Below are positions 35,034 through 46,554 of a stretch of DNA of 64,000 bases, in pieces. Position 1 is the first letter of the stretch. Each line of letters begins with the position of its first letter. Position numbers and translations under genes: made by a program. The notes beneath the pieces were generated by a model. That model did not search any database, had not been told where the DNA came from, and saw nothing but the letters and a program-made list of their open reading frames with translations. The DNA lies in assembly GCF_017163935.1 (NCBI RefSeq), contig NZ_JABVZR010000001.1, positions 1,116,001 through 1,180,000 on the forward strand, given 5' to 3'. This DNA comes from Novosphingobium terrae. Lineage in GTDB: Bacteria; Pseudomonadota; Alphaproteobacteria; Sphingomonadales; Sphingomonadaceae.

Positions 35034-35938
35034 GAAAGCTGGGAGCCTGCGGGGAAGGGGCGCCCGCGCAGCAGGTCGGCGGTGGGCATGGCGGGTTTGC
35101 CGGCGCGCTGGATCAGCGTGGGGCGGATGGCGTTCTGGCCGCAGGCGATGGTGAGGGTGTCGTCCAGCGTGGTGCCGGGCAGGGCGCTGCCTTCGGTGAC
35201 TTCGGCGGCCAGCACCTTGTAGCGCTCCCCCTCGGCCTCGAAGAAGGCGCCGGGGGCAGGGTTGAAGGCCAGAATCTGGCGCAGCACCTGATCGGCGGGG
35301 GCGGTGAAGTCCAGCTTGGCTTCGGCCTTTTCGATCTTGCGGGCGTAGGTGAGGCCTTCCTCGCTCTGCGTGACGGGCGGGAAGGCGGGCAGATCGGCCA
35401 GCACGCGCACGATCAGCTCCGCGCCCAGACCTGCCAGTTCGACAGTCAGCTCTCCTGCCGTTTTGCTAGCAACGCGCGCGCGCACGCTGGCGCGCACAGG
35501 CCCGGTGTCGAGGCCGGTTTCCATCTGCATGATATCCACGCCGGTCTGCTCGTCTCCGGCCAGAATGGCGCGCTGGATCGGCGCGGCCCCCCGCCAGCGT
35601 GGCAGGATCGAGCCATGCAGGTTGAGGCATCCATGCGTCGGAGCCTCTAATACGGCGCGGGGCAGCAGCAAACCATAGGCGGCCACCACTGCGACATCGG
35701 CGTTCAAGGCGGCAAAGGCGGCCTTCTCCTCTTCGCCCTTCAGCGACAAAGGATGGCGCACCTCGATACCCAATTCCTCGGCGCGCTTGTGTACCGGGCC
35801 GGGGGTCAGTTCCCGCCCACGCCGTCCACCCGGGCGCGGGGGCTGCGAATAGGCGGCGACCACCTCATGACCGGCATTGACCAGCGCCTGAAGGGCGGGA
35901 ACGGCGAAATCGGGTGTCCCCATAAAGATGATGCGCAT
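35030..35938 (-). CDS. fmt: Fmt, methionyl-tRNA formyltransferase
   Basis: 302 residues. Formylates initiator Met-tRNA using 10-formyl-THF. Catalytic Asn/His/Asp region in [17 protein letters not shown] and [12 protein letters not shown]; the C-terminal OB-like domain is about 205-300. Coupled to truA. Divergent from recR (53 bp between starts). Confidence 0.97.
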   Translation of the reverse strand: MRIIFMGTPDFAVPALQALVNAGHEVVAAYSQPPRPGGRRGRELTPGPVHKRAEELGIEVRHPLSLKGEEEKAAFAALNADVAVVAAYGLLLPRAVLEAPTHGCLNLHGSILPRWRGAAPIQRAILAGDEQTGVDIMQMETGLDTGPVRASVRARVASKTAGELTVELAGLGAELIVRVLADLPAFPPVTQSEEGLTYARKIEKAEAKLDFTAPADQVLRQILAFNPAPGAFFEAEGERYKVLAAEVTEGSALPGTTLDDTLTIACGQNAIRPTLIQRAGKPAMPTADLLRGRPFPAGSQLS

Positions 35939-35991
35939 AGGTGGTCTCGGGCGTCTTTCGGTTTTGGTGCGGCTGCCCTATCTGGGGCGGC

Positions 35992-36588
35992 ATGGCATCG
36001 CAAGAGATCGAGACATTGGCCGGCGCGCTTTCCCGCCTGCCCGGACTGGGCCCACGCAGTGCGCGGCGGGCCGTGCTGTGGCTGATCAAGCGGCGGGAAA
36101 CGGCTTTGCCAGCCTTGATCGATGCTCTGGACGCCTTGAGCCAGCGGCTGACCGAATGCGAGATCTGCGGCAATGTCGATACGGCCAGCCCCTGCGCGAT
36201 CTGCGCCGATCCACGCCGCGACGCGCGCCAGATCTGTGTGGTGGAGGAGGTGGCCGACCTCTGGGCGCTGGACCGGGCGCGGCTCTTCACCGGGCGCTAT
36301 CATGTGCTGGGCGGACGTTTGTCGGCGCTGGACGGCGTCGCGCCGGAGGATCTGGCGATTGCGCCTTTGCTCTCGCGCGTGGAAGGCGGCGGCGTGGATG
36401 AGGTGGTGCTGGCCATGAACGCCACGCTGGAGGGCCAGACCACCGCCCACTACATCGCTGAAAGATTGGAAAGCATGCCGGTGCGCGTCACCCAGCTGGC
36501 CCATGGCCTGCCGGTGGGCGGAGAGCTGGACTATCTGGATGAGGGCACCTTGGCTCAGGCCTTGCGGGCGCGCAGGCCTGTTGCCTGA
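35992..36588 (+). CDS. recR: RecR, recombination mediator
   Basis: 198 residues from ATG 35992. HhH region ([19 protein letters not shown]), zinc finger ([16 protein letters not shown]), Toprim domain ([13 protein letters not shown]...) and the C-terminal Walker-like [21 protein letters not shown]. Acts with RecF/RecO in RecA loading. Followed by def 83 bp later. Confidence 0.96.
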   Translation: MASQEIETLAGALSRLPGLGPRSARRAVLWLIKRRETALPALIDALDALSQRLTECEICGNVDTASPCAICADPRRDARQICVVEEVADLWALDRARLFTGRYHVLGGRLSALDGVAPEDLAIAPLLSRVEGGGVDEVVLAMNATLEGQTTAHYIAERLESMPVRVTQLAHGLPVGGELDYLDEGTLAQALRARRPVA

Positions 36589-36671
36589 TCGTTTTGGGCA
36601 TTTATCAAAATCGCTAAATTGGGCGGCTGACGGCCTTGCGCGCGGGGGCGGGCGGGATTATCTGGCGCATT

Positions 36672-37241
36672 ATGGCTATCCGACCGATCCTTGAAGCGCC
36701 CGATGCGCAGCTGAAGCAGATTTCCGCCCCCGTCACCGTGTTCGACGCCGAGCTTAAAACGCTCGTCGATGACATGTTCGAGACGATGTATGACGCGCCG
36801 GGCATCGGCCTTGCCGCCATTCAGGTGGGCGTGCCGCTGCGCGTGGTGGTGGTCGATCTGCAGCCCGAAGATGAAGATGCCGAGCCCGAGGTGTGCACCG
36901 CGCATGGCGGCCATGAGCATACCCATCGCCCGCTCAAAAAAGAGCCGCACATCTTCATCAATCCGGAGATTCTCAACCCTTCGGACGAGCTGTCGGTCTA
37001 TCAGGAAGGCTGCCTCTCGGTGCCCGACATCTTCGCCGATGTGGAGCGCCCCGCCACCTGCCGCCTGCGCTGGCAGGATCTGGACGGCACCGTGCATGAG
37101 CAGGATCTGGAAGGCCTGATGGCCACCTGCATCCAGCATGAGATTGATCACCTTGAGGGCATCCTCTTCATCGATCACCTCTCGCGCCTGAAGCGCCAGA
37201 TGGCGCTCAAGAAGCTGGAAAAGGCGCGCAAGGCGGCTTGA
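36672..37241 (+). CDS. def: Def, peptide deformylase
   Basis: 189 residues from ATG 36672. Motif 1 GIGLAAIQVG, motif 2 EGCLSVP (C114), motif 3 QHEIDHLEG (H156, H160; E157 catalytic), so an Fe/Zn deformylase. Residues about 66-90 form an acidic then His-rich insert (HGGHEHTHR) absent from E. coli Def. Together with fmt across recR it completes N-terminal formyl-Met handling. Confidence 0.96.
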   Translation: MAIRPILEAPDAQLKQISAPVTVFDAELKTLVDDMFETMYDAPGIGLAAIQVGVPLRVVVVDLQPEDEDAEPEVCTAHGGHEHTHRPLKKEPHIFINPEILNPSDELSVYQEGCLSVPDIFADVERPATCRLRWQDLDGTVHEQDLEGLMATCIQHEIDHLEGILFIDHLSRLKRQMALKKLEKARKAA

Positions 37242-37292
37242 TCCTTTCGCGATAGGGGCTTAGGTTCACGCTTCGTTCTGATGGAGTGAAGC

Positions 37293-38717
37293 GTGGACTC
37301 GGCCCTTTTTGTGATTGTTGCTCTGGTCATCGGGCTGGGGCTGGGCTGGTTTTTCGGCCAGCGCCCCATTGCCGACTGGAAAGCGCGCCTTGCCGAGCGG
37401 GACAAGGTTCTGGCCGAGCGTGAGCAGGCCTTGTCTACGCTGGACGCCAACTTTCGCCGCGCCATCACTGATCTTGCCGCCGCCAGTGAGCGGGCTTCGC
37501 GCGCCGATGCGCTTGCGGGGCAGATGGAGCAGGCCCGCGCCCTGCTGCTGGACGCGCAGGGCGAAGTGGCGACATTGCGCGCCAACGCTACCCATTTCGA
37601 AGAACAGAAGCGCCTGCTGCTGGAAGCGCAGGACACGCTGCGCCAGCAGTTCGAGGCCTCTGGCGCCCGCGTGCTGGCTCAGGCGCAGGAAGCCTTCCTG
37701 AACCGCGCCGAGGCCCGCTTCACCGAAAGCGAAAAGACCAGCGCCGAGCGGATCAATGCCGTGCTGGCCCCCGTCGGCGCGCGCCTGAAGGCTTATGAGG
37801 AGCAGGTGCAGGCGCTGGAAACCCGCCGCGTCGATGCCTTCGGCCAGTTGCTGGGCCAGATCGACCTGCTGCGCGCCGGACAGGAAAAGGTGCGCGAGGA
37901 AGCCGCCCGCCTCGGCAACTCGCTGCGCAACGCCCCCAAGGCCCGTGGCCGCTGGGGCGAGCAGCAGCTCCGCAATGTGCTTGAGCAATGCGGCCTCTCC
38001 GAACACACCGATTTCGTCACCGAGCATTCGGTGAACACGGAAGAGGGGCGCCTGCGCCCCGACGCCATCGTCACCATCCCCGGCCAGAAGAAGCTGGTGA
38101 TCGACGCCAAGGTTTCCCTGAACGCCTATCAGGAGGCCTTCGAGGCCAGCGATGATGCGCTGCGGGAACTGGCGCTGAAGGGCCACGCTGCCTCGATGCG
38201 CAACCATATCCAGACTCTGGCCAGCAAAAGCTACCAGAGCCAGTTCGAGGACGCGCCCGATTACGTCCTCATGTTCGTCCCCGGCGAGCATTTTATCGCC
38301 GCCGCGCTGGAATATGACCCCGACATCTGGAACTTCGCTTTCGACCGCCGCGTACTGCTGGCCAGCCCGACCAATCTGGTGGCGATCTGCCGCACCGTGG
38401 CACAGGTCTGGCGCCAGGACGGCCTTGCGCGTGAGGCCAAGGAAATCGGCCGCATGGGCGGGGAGTTGTATGATCGCCTCGCCGTTGCGGCAGAGCATCT
38501 GAAACGCATGGGCGGCGGTCTGACCAGCGCGGTGGAAAACTACAACAAATTCGTCGGCAGCTTTGAGCGGAACGTGCTCTCTGCCGGGCGCCGCTTGCGT
38601 GACAAGCATATCGAAATCGGCAAGCGTGAGGTGGAGGATGTGCCTCTGGTCGAAGCCGCGCCGCGTTACGGGGATGTGGCCGCGTTGCCTTTGCCGGAAG
38701 AAGAGGCTGGGGTTTAA
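37293..38717 (+). CDS. rmuC: RmuC family DNA recombination protein
   Basis: 474 residues from GTG 37293 with GGAG upstream. One N-terminal membrane helix (about 5-22, FVIVALVIGLGLGWFF), a long coiled coil (about 30-210, Ala/Glu/Arg-rich), then the PD-(D/E)XK-like RmuC domain (WGEQQLRNVLEQCGL, KLVIDAKVSLNAYQEA). RmuC limits inversions at short repeats in E. coli. Stops 15 bp before element copy 4. Confidence 0.94.
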   Translation: MDSALFVIVALVIGLGLGWFFGQRPIADWKARLAERDKVLAEREQALSTLDANFRRAITDLAAASERASRADALAGQMEQARALLLDAQGEVATLRANATHFEEQKRLLLEAQDTLRQQFEASGARVLAQAQEAFLNRAEARFTESEKTSAERINAVLAPVGARLKAYEEQVQALETRRVDAFGQLLGQIDLLRAGQEKVREEAARLGNSLRNAPKARGRWGEQQLRNVLEQCGLSEHTDFVTEHSVNTEEGRLRPDAIVTIPGQKKLVIDAKVSLNAYQEAFEASDDALRELALKGHAASMRNHIQTLASKSYQSQFEDAPDYVLMFVPGEHFIAAALEYDPDIWNFAFDRRVLLASPTNLVAICRTVAQVWRQDGLAREAKEIGRMGGELYDRLAVAAEHLKRMGGGLTSAVENYNKFVGSFERNVLSAGRRLRDKHIEIGKREVEDVPLVEAAPRYGDVAALPLPEEEAGV

Positions 38718-38732
38718 GAAGAAAAGAGAAAT

Positions 38733-38971
38733 GCGAGGGTGTTACACCCTCGCGCTCCCGGGTGTTGTCAGCCTCAGCGCTACGGGTTCGGCGATGAGTT
38801 AAGCGCGCTGCGCCGCAGGCTTTAAAATTGCGGCCTATCGTAAAAGGCGCCGGGGCTTGCTGCCTGCGGCGCCTTTATGTTGCGCAGGTGGAGAGTTGGG
38901 GCGTTAGGCTTCAGTTCCACTGCCCCATCGTCGGAAGACGTTATGGGAGCGCGAGGGGGTAACCCCCTCGC
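38733..38971. repeat. intergenic palindromic element, copy 4
   Basis: 239 bp, orientation B to A. Left hairpin arms GCGAGGGTG around TTA; right arms GCGAGGGGG around TAA, followed by TTTATTCTTCTT. The centre is near-identical in plan to copy 3, including GGCGCCGGGGCTT. It lies between convergent rmuC and a SpoU methyltransferase gene, 15 and 10 bp from the stops. Confidence 0.88.
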
Positions 38972-38981
38972 TTTATTCTTC

Positions 38982-39785
38982 TTACTTCCCTTCCAACCCT
39001 GCCAAAACTTCATAAGCCAACACAGCCCCGGCCACCGCAGCGTTCAGACTGTCCGCGCGGCCCTTCATCGGCATGGTCACGCGCAGATCGCAGGCCATTT
39101 CGTAATCCTCGGGCAGGCCGCGCGACTCATTGCCGACCATAATGAAGCACGGCCCGGCATAAGGCGCCCCGCGATAGGGCACGGCTTCGCGCAGGGATGC
39201 TGCCACCAACTGGCCTTCGCCGCTGCGCAGCCAGGGCAGGAATTCCTCCCAACGGGCCTGCACCACGCGCTGCGTGAAAACAGCACCCATGCTGGCGCGC
39301 ACGGCCTCCACGCTGAACGGGTCCACGCAGTCGTCGATCAGGATCAACCCGCCTGCTCCCACGGCATCGCCGGTGCGCAGCATGGTGCCCAGATTGCCGG
39401 GGTCACGCATCGCATGCGCCACCAGCCAGAGCGGGGCGGCGTTGCGATCCAGTCCGGCGAGGCTTGTGTCGAATTCCTCAAACACGCCGCAGACAGCCTG
39501 CGGATTGTCCTTGCCGGTGATCTTGCTGAGGATGTCCTCGCTGGTTTCCACCACATCGCCGCCGGCGGCCAGAACATCGCTTTCAAGCTGCTCAAGCAGG
39601 GGGTGCGGGTCGCGGCCCTCGGCCATGATCAGCATTTCGGGCAGGCGGCCCATCTCGCGGGCGTCGGTCAGCAGGCGCAGGCCCTCGGTCAGGAATTTGC
39701 CCTCGCGGCGGCGATGCTTCTTGTCGCGCAGGCTCTTGAGGAACTTGACCGTGGGGTTGGAAAAGCCGGTGATCGTGCGGCGCAT
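38982..39785 (-). CDS. SpoU/TrmH-family RNA methyltransferase
   Basis: 267 residues. N-terminal substrate-binding region (KFLKSLRDKKHRRREGKFL) and SPOUT knot: AHAMRDPGNLGTMLRTGDAVG, MVGNESRGLPEDYE and SLNAAVAGAVLAYE. It 2'-O-methylates a ribose in rRNA or tRNA; the exact site is unknown. It ends next to element copy 4 and follows the HPr gene by 75 bp. Confidence 0.93.
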   Translation of the reverse strand: MRRTITGFSNPTVKFLKSLRDKKHRRREGKFLTEGLRLLTDAREMGRLPEMLIMAEGRDPHPLLEQLESDVLAAGGDVVETSEDILSKITGKDNPQAVCGVFEEFDTSLAGLDRNAAPLWLVAHAMRDPGNLGTMLRTGDAVGAGGLILIDDCVDPFSVEAVRASMGAVFTQRVVQARWEEFLPWLRSGEGQLVAASLREAVPYRGAPYAGPCFIMVGNESRGLPEDYEMACDLRVTMPMKGRADSLNAAVAGAVLAYEVLAGLEGK

Positions 39786-39860
39786 GGGCGAGTGTCAGCC
39801 TGAAAGGAACGGGAAACCCCGCCCATACCTGCCGATTGATCTTCTGTCGATTGAAGAGCT

Positions 39861-40139
39861 TCAGTCTTCCCCGAAGCCGTCCTTCACCAGACCGGCGAGG
39901 CGGGAAAGCGCCACATCGGCCTCTTCGCCTTTTACGACGATGTCCACGCTGTCACCGCGCGCGGCGCCCAGCATCATCAGGCCCAGGATCGAGCCGCCAC
40001 CGGCTTCGGCGCCTTCTTTCAGCACCTTCACGTCGTGCCCCTCGGGCAGCATGGCGACCATGTTCACGAATTTCGCGCTGGCCCGTGCATGCAGGCCCTT
40101 GGCGTTGACAATTTCGACGGTTTCCCGTGCTTCTCCCAT
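39861..40139 (-). CDS. HPr phosphocarrier protein (PTS-Ntr type)
   Basis: 92 residues. Phosphorylatable His17 in AKGLHARAS and the regulatory Ser50 in GGGSILGLMML, the site for HPr kinase encoded upstream. With EIIA, RapZ and a short HprK nearby, and no sugar permease, this is the regulatory rather than sugar-transporting alphaproteobacterial PTS. Separated from the EIIA gene by 142 bp with repeat-like hairpins. Confidence 0.95.
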   Translation of the reverse strand: MGEARETVEIVNAKGLHARASAKFVNMVAMLPEGHDVKVLKEGAEAGGGSILGLMMLGAARGDSVDIVVKGEEADVALSRLAGLVKDGFGED

Positions 40140-40281
40140 GCGTTCTACCCTGCCGTTATATTTTGAGAGCGGTTATATTCCAGAGCATCGCGCGAGAAAA
40201 TGGGGACCGATTTTCCGCAAAAACGACGCAACAACGAAAATCTGGCTCAGAATGCGTGATTCTTCAATCACGCATTGCCTT
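40140..40281. repeat. RIME-like palindromic intergenic sequence
   Basis: 142 bp between EIIA and HPr genes. It contains GAAAAT-N8-ATTTTC (GGGACCG centre, about 40197-40216) and a perfect 11-bp hairpin AATGCGTGATT / AATCACGCATT with loop CTTC at 40251-40276, 5 bp from the EIIA stop. The pattern of an AGAGCAT segment, then GGGACCGATTTTC, then a second hairpin recalls rhizobial RIME-type dispersed elements; homology is not proven. Confidence 0.5.
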
Positions 40282-40686
40282 TTACGCGTCCTGCCCCAGA
40301 AATTCCGACGCGATCGTGATATAATTGCGACCCGCATCGCGCGCCGCGGCCACAGCCCCCAGCACATCGGCGGATTTGCGCGCACCGGCCAGGCGGATCA
40401 GCATGGGCAGGTTGATGCCCGCGATCACCTCGACCCGGCCCGCCTGCATCAGCGAGATCGCCAGATTGCTGGGCGTGCCGCCGAACAGATCGGTCAGGAT
40501 GATGGCGCCGTCGCCCGCATCAACCGTCTGAATCGCCTCGGCGATTTCGCGGCGACGCTTTTCGACGTCATCGTTGGGCCCGATGCAGACCGTGGCGATA
40601 GCCTCCTGGCGACCGACGACATGCTCCATCGCATGCACGAATTCTTCGGCCAGTTTGCCGTGAGTGACGAGGATCATGCCGATCAT
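40282..40686 (-). CDS. PTS EIIA, mannose-family type
   Basis: 134 residues from ATG 40686 (GGAGCG upstream). Man-type IIA fold with phosphorylatable His9 in ILVTHGKLAEE, TDLFGGTPSNLA and GINLPML. As in other alphaproteobacteria it is encoded between RapZ and HPr with no IIB/IIC, so a regulatory phosphate acceptor is likely. A longer start (40755) lacks a ribosome site. Confidence 0.93.
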   Translation of the reverse strand: MIGMILVTHGKLAEEFVHAMEHVVGRQEAIATVCIGPNDDVEKRRREIAEAIQTVDAGDGAIILTDLFGGTPSNLAISLMQAGRVEVIAGINLPMLIRLAGARKSADVLGAVAAARDAGRNYITIASEFLGQDA

Positions 40687-40759
40687 GCGGGAATTGCGCT
40701 CCGAAATTGGTTCCCGACCATCGCGTTGACCCCCCGTGGTCCGGTGAACATGCAAACTG

Positions 40760-41731
40760 TCATCGGCTGGCGGCCCCTTCTACGAGGTCGGCCGCGCGCG
40801 ATTGCAGGTTGCGGTGCAGCATTGTGGGAGAAAATCCGGAGTTGCGCAAGGCCGCGCCGATCTGTTCTGCCATGAAGACGCTGCGATGGCGCCCGCCGGT
40901 GCAGCCGAAAGCGATGTGAACATAGGCTTTTCCCTGCGCCTGAAAACGGGGGAGAACCGAAAGCAGCAGGTCGCGAATCCGCGCAAAGGCGTCCTCAAAG
41001 GCCGGGTCCTGGCGGATAAACGCCGCAATCGAGGCGTCTTTTCCGGTCATCGGGCGCAGATCCTTGTCCCAATGCGGGTTGTTGAGAAAACGCATGTCGA
41101 AGACGAAATCGGCGACCGGCGGCATCCCGCGCGAGAAGCCGAAACTGCTGACGGAAATCGTCAGTTCAGGGCCCGAAGCCGGGGCAAATTGCTCACGCAT
41201 GGCCTGCTGCAACTGATTCGCGGCAAATTGCGTGGTGTTGATCACCAGATCGGCCCAGCGGCGCAGCGGCTCCATCAGCTCGCGCTCGGCGGCGATGCCG
41301 GAGGCGGCGGGCATGTCATTGGCCAGCGGATGGCGGCGGCGGGTTTCGTTGTAGCGGCGTTCCAGCTCGGCGCCGCCGCAGTCGAGATAGAGCGTGGTCA
41401 GCTCCAGATCGCCGCGCATGGTCAGGCGCTTGACCAGTTCGGTCACGGCATGAGGGTTGAAACCGCGCGTGCGCGAATCGAAGCCTATGGCCAGCGGCCC
41501 GTGATGCTCACCCAGATCGGAGCCATGTTCGGGGCTGTCGATCAGGCGTTCCAGCAGGCGGATGGGGAAATTGTCGATGGTTTCCCAGCCCAGATCCTCA
41601 AGCACGCGCAGGGCGGTGGTCTTGCCCGCGCCCAGCACGCCGGTCACCAGCAGGATGCGCTGGCGTTTGTCTCCCTCTGCGATGGACTCGGCAGGGGCCG
41701 GGGCTTGAGTGGCGGTGGATTCCTCGGACAT
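40760..41731 (-). CDS. rapZ: RapZ family RNase adapter / nucleotide-binding protein
   Basis: 323 residues. P-loop GVLGAGKTT (31-39), Walker B-like GFDSRTRGF, and the C-terminal RapZ domain with FGFSRGMPPVADFVFDMRFL and FGCTGGRHRSVF. In E. coli RapZ guides RNase E to the small RNA GlmZ; in alphaproteobacteria its target is less clear. Start taken at ATG 41731; 41761 is possible. Sits between hprK and the EIIA gene. Confidence 0.94.
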   Translation of the reverse strand: MSEESTATQAPAPAESIAEGDKRQRILLVTGVLGAGKTTALRVLEDLGWETIDNFPIRLLERLIDSPEHGSDLGEHHGPLAIGFDSRTRGFNPHAVTELVKRLTMRGDLELTTLYLDCGGAELERRYNETRRRHPLANDMPAASGIAAERELMEPLRRWADLVINTTQFAANQLQQAMREQFAPASGPELTISVSSFGFSRGMPPVADFVFDMRFLNNPHWDKDLRPMTGKDASIAAFIRQDPAFEDAFARIRDLLLSVLPRFQAQGKAYVHIAFGCTGGRHRSVFMAEQIGAALRNSGFSPTMLHRNLQSRAADLVEGAASR

Positions 41732-41791
41732 ATAAGTGCTTTTTGCGCTCAAAAAGGGCAAAAGGAAAGGGGTAAGCGCTTGATTTGACCC

Positions 41792-42226
41792 TTAGGACAG
41801 GGGAGGGGCAGGCAAGCCATAAACACCAAGCGCCATCGAGGCTCTTAGCGCTAAACCTGGTGTGTCGGGATAAAGCTCCACCAGCGGCAGATCGACGCCC
41901 AGAATCGCCTCGCGCGGGGCCTGTTCGATATAGCGCGGGGCATTGCGCGTCAGGCGGATCAGCAGCGCCACGGGCACATCCTGCACCGCCGCCATGGGGA
42001 GCAGCCCGAGGTTGCGCACCTCGATCAGGCCGCGCGTGGCCGGGGCGGGGGAGGCCAACAGCGCGCCGCCTTCCACCCGCAACGAAACGCCATCATCGCC
42101 CACAAGGTCAGCGCCCCGGTCGATCAGGGCGAGCGCCAGGCTGGATTTGCCGCTGCCGCTGGCGCCGTCGATCAGCACGGCGCGGCCCTTGATGGCTACG
42201 CAGGTCAATTGTCGGAGTAAACTCAT
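41792..42226 (-). CDS. hprK: short HPr kinase/phosphorylase (catalytic domain only)
   Basis: 144 residues, about half the length of Gram-positive HprK. Only the C-terminal P-loop domain is kept: Walker A GASGSGKSS (21-29), the acid VGDDGV and the signature RGLIEVRNLGLL. Phosphorylates HPr at the regulatory Ser. The start overlaps chvG by 4 bp, linking the PTS with the ChvGI two-component system, an order conserved in many alphaproteobacteria. Confidence 0.94.
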   Translation of the reverse strand: MSLLRQLTCVAIKGRAVLIDGASGSGKSSLALALIDRGADLVGDDGVSLRVEGGALLASPAPATRGLIEVRNLGLLPMAAVQDVPVALLIRLTRNAPRYIEQAPREAILGVDLPLVELYPDTPGLALRASMALGVYGLPAPPLS

Positions 42227-43854
42227 GAAGCGGCCTGCGCCGGATGCCAGGAGGGCAGCTCGAACACCAGACGGGCGCCGCGCCCGTTTGATGGAGGCCC
42301 CTCCAGCGGATCGCGGGCATGCAATTGCCCGTCATGCGCCACGATGATGGTGCGCGCGATGGCCAGACCCAGCCCGGAATGGCTGCCGAAATCCTCGCCT
42401 GCCGGGCGCAGCGAGTGGAACCGTTCGAACACGCGTTCGCGCGCCGAGGGCGGGATGCCCGGGCCTTCGTCCGTCACCTCGCAGGAGACATACAGCCCGT
42501 GATTGGCCAAAGTGATGGTGATCATGCCGCCGGGGGGCGAGAAAGACACCGCATTGTCGATCAGATTTTCGAACACACGCTCCAGCCGCGCGGCATCGCC
42601 CTCCACCACCGGCGGGGCGCTGCCTTCGTGAAGCACCTGCACGCGGCAATCGCGGTTGACCCCGCGCCGCTCGCGCGCGCCGACCAGTGCCACGGCCAGC
42701 GCCAGCAGATCGACCAGCTCGAAGGTGGTGCGCGACAGTTCGGCGTCGATCCGGCTGGCATAGGCGATTTCGGTCACCAGCCGGTCGATGCGCTGCACAT
42801 CGTGCGCGGCGATGGCGTGAAGCTGGCGTCGCAGATCGCCATCGCCCACCTTGTCCAGCGTATCCAGAGCGCTGCGCAGACTGGCCAGCGGGTTCTTGAT
42901 TTCATGGGCGACATCGGCGGCGAAGGCCTCCACGCCGTCGATGCGCTGGCGCAGGGCCTCTGTCATATCGGCGATGGCGCGGGCCAGCAGGCCGATCTCG
43001 TCGCCACGCTCGGGCAGGCGGGGGACGATCACCGTGCGGTCGCGGCCCAACCGCACGCGCACCGCCGCGCGCATCAGCACGCGAAGCGGCTGAACGATGG
43101 TTCGCGCCAGAAACAGCGAAAGGAACACGGTGGTCAGCAGCGCGGCCAGCACCACGATGGCCAAAGTCTGGCGGGCATCGCGCACGGCTTGCGTCACATC
43201 GGGCGCCGGGCGCGTCGTCAGCAGCACCGAGCCGCGGATGCCCACTGGCGTGGCGGCATTGATGATCGGCGTGCGGTCCGGCGCATAGCGTTCGCGCACG
43301 GTCGAGACAGTATGGGTGCGTGCCTCGATCACCTCGGGCCAGAGGCTGGCGGCGTCGCGCGGATGCGCGGGCGGGGGGGGCTCGGCATAGCGCGGCACGG
43401 GCGGGGCAAACAGCGCCGCATCCATCATGCGGTCCAGCGTGCGGGCGGCCTTCATCGTCCAGGGCTGGGTCTGCGGGTCGGCCACGGTGAAGGAGGGCGG
43501 CGCGAGCGCGAAACTGTCCTGCGCCAGATGGCCGTCGGGCGCATAGAGGCGCAGGCGCATCTGCTGGCGCGTGCCGATGGTGGCCAGCAGTTTCGCGCGC
43601 GAGGCTGCCGGGGTTTCGGCCAACACAGAGGCGGCGATCTCGGCCTCGACCCGGGCGCGTTTGAAACGATCTCCCAGCATCTGGTTGCGGTAGGTATCGA
43701 GGAACAGCAGGCTGAAGGCCATCAGTGCCAGCACGATCACATTGACCGCCAGAATGCGCGCCGTCAGCGAAACGCCGCGAATCTTCATCCGCGAGGACAG
43801 TGGCGCGATCACGCTGGCCCAGCGCTTGCGCTCCTGAGCGGTCCTACTGACCAT
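42223..43854 (-). CDS. chvG: ChvG-like sensor histidine kinase
   Basis: 543 residues. TM1 about 34-52, a periplasmic domain of about 180 residues, TM2 about 231-251, HAMP 250-300, phospho-His H317 in AHEIKNPLASL, and an HATPase_c with ENLIDNAVSFSPP and GLGLAIARTI. ChvG/ExoS-type kinases sense acid or envelope stress and control exopolysaccharide and central metabolism. 8 bp after chvI. Confidence 0.95.
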   Translation of the reverse strand: MVSRTAQERKRWASVIAPLSSRMKIRGVSLTARILAVNVIVLALMAFSLLFLDTYRNQMLGDRFKRARVEAEIAASVLAETPAASRAKLLATIGTRQQMRLRLYAPDGHLAQDSFALAPPSFTVADPQTQPWTMKAARTLDRMMDAALFAPPVPRYAEPPPPAHPRDAASLWPEVIEARTHTVSTVRERYAPDRTPIINAATPVGIRGSVLLTTRPAPDVTQAVRDARQTLAIVVLAALLTTVFLSLFLARTIVQPLRVLMRAAVRVRLGRDRTVIVPRLPERGDEIGLLARAIADMTEALRQRIDGVEAFAADVAHEIKNPLASLRSALDTLDKVGDGDLRRQLHAIAAHDVQRIDRLVTEIAYASRIDAELSRTTFELVDLLALAVALVGARERRGVNRDCRVQVLHEGSAPPVVEGDAARLERVFENLIDNAVSFSPPGGMITITLANHGLYVSCEVTDEGPGIPPSARERVFERFHSLRPAGEDFGSHSGLGLAIARTIIVAHDGQLHARDPLEGPPSNGRGARLVFELPSWHPAQAAS

Positions 43855-43862
43855 GATGCCGA

Positions 43863-44645
43863 TCAGCTTTCGGCAAAGGAATAACCCGCGCCATACAGCG
43901 TCTCGATCGCGCTGAAGGTCGGGTCGGCCTGACGGAATTTACGGCGCAGGCGCTTGATGTGCGAATCGATGGTGCGATCGTCGACATAGATGTCGTCGCT
44001 GTAGGCCGCGTCCATCAGCTGGTTGCGGCTGCGGATCACGCCGGGGCGGCTCGCAAGTGCTTCCAAAATCAGGAATTCGGTGACGGTCAGCGAGACGGGG
44101 ACCTCGTTCCATGTCACCTCATGGCGCGCCGGGTCCATGGCGAGGCGACCGCGATGGATGATGTCGGGCGCGGGCTCTCCGCTGGGGGCGGGGGCGGCGC
44201 GGCGCGCATCCAGACGGCGCAGGATGGCGCGGATGCGCGCCACCAGCAGGCGCTGGCTGAAGGGCTTGGTGATGTAATCGTCGGCGCCCATGGCGAGGCC
44301 CAGCGCCTCATCGGGCTCCTCATCCTTGCTGGTAAGGAAGATGACAGGCAGGGCGCTGGTTTCGCGCAGGCGCTGCAGCAGCTCCAGCCCGTCCATGCGC
44401 GGCATCTTGATATCCACCACCGCCAGATCGGGTGGATTATCCAGCAGAGCCTTCAAGGCGCTGGTGCCGTCGGCATAGACGCGGGTGGCGAAACCCTCGG
44501 CCTGTAGCCCGATCGAAACGCTGGCCAGAATGTTGCGGTCATCATCGACCAGCGCGATTGTCTGGCCTGCGGCGCTTGGGGTCTGGCCTGCGGCTGCGGA
44601 GTTGGCAGCAGTATCCTCCGGGGGATCGATCGGGGTGGCGGTCAT
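43863..44645 (-). CDS. chvI: ChvI-like response regulator
   Basis: 260 residues from ATG 44645. Receiver domain with acidic pocket DDD (34-36), phospho-Asp D78 in [12 protein letters not shown] and the switch Lys in YITKPF. OmpR-type winged helix at the C-terminus ([33 protein letters not shown]). An Ala/Pro-rich N-terminal extension of about 28 residues precedes the receiver. Divergent from pckA, a known neighbour of chvI. Confidence 0.95.
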   Translation of the reverse strand: MTATPIDPPEDTAANSAAAGQTPSAAGQTIALVDDDRNILASVSIGLQAEGFATRVYADGTSALKALLDNPPDLAVVDIKMPRMDGLELLQRLRETSALPVIFLTSKDEEPDEALGLAMGADDYITKPFSQRLLVARIRAILRRLDARRAAPAPSGEPAPDIIHRGRLAMDPARHEVTWNEVPVSLTVTEFLILEALASRPGVIRSRNQLMDAAYSDDIYVDDRTIDSHIKRLRRKFRQADPTFSAIETLYGAGYSFAES

Positions 44646-44868
44646 CCGCGGCAATCTAGCCAGAGGGGGGGGCGCTGTCCATCACGCCTGTCGATCAGGG
44701 GCTTGCGTCGCAGAAATCGGGCGCTTGGGCGACTGCCGTGCGAAATGGATGTTTCAGAGTCGGACAGGCCTGCCATTCCGGTTGAATTCTTCGCCGATCC
44801 GGTTACGCATTCGTATGTGGAGACTTGGCGACTCGCTTGTCCTGCCCCCGGGGAAGCAGCGCTTTTTG

Positions 44869-46509
<1,641 letters not shown>

Positions 46510-46554
46510 TCCCAGCCTTGGGAGAGAGGGAGCGGATCAAGCGCTCCCCACGGA

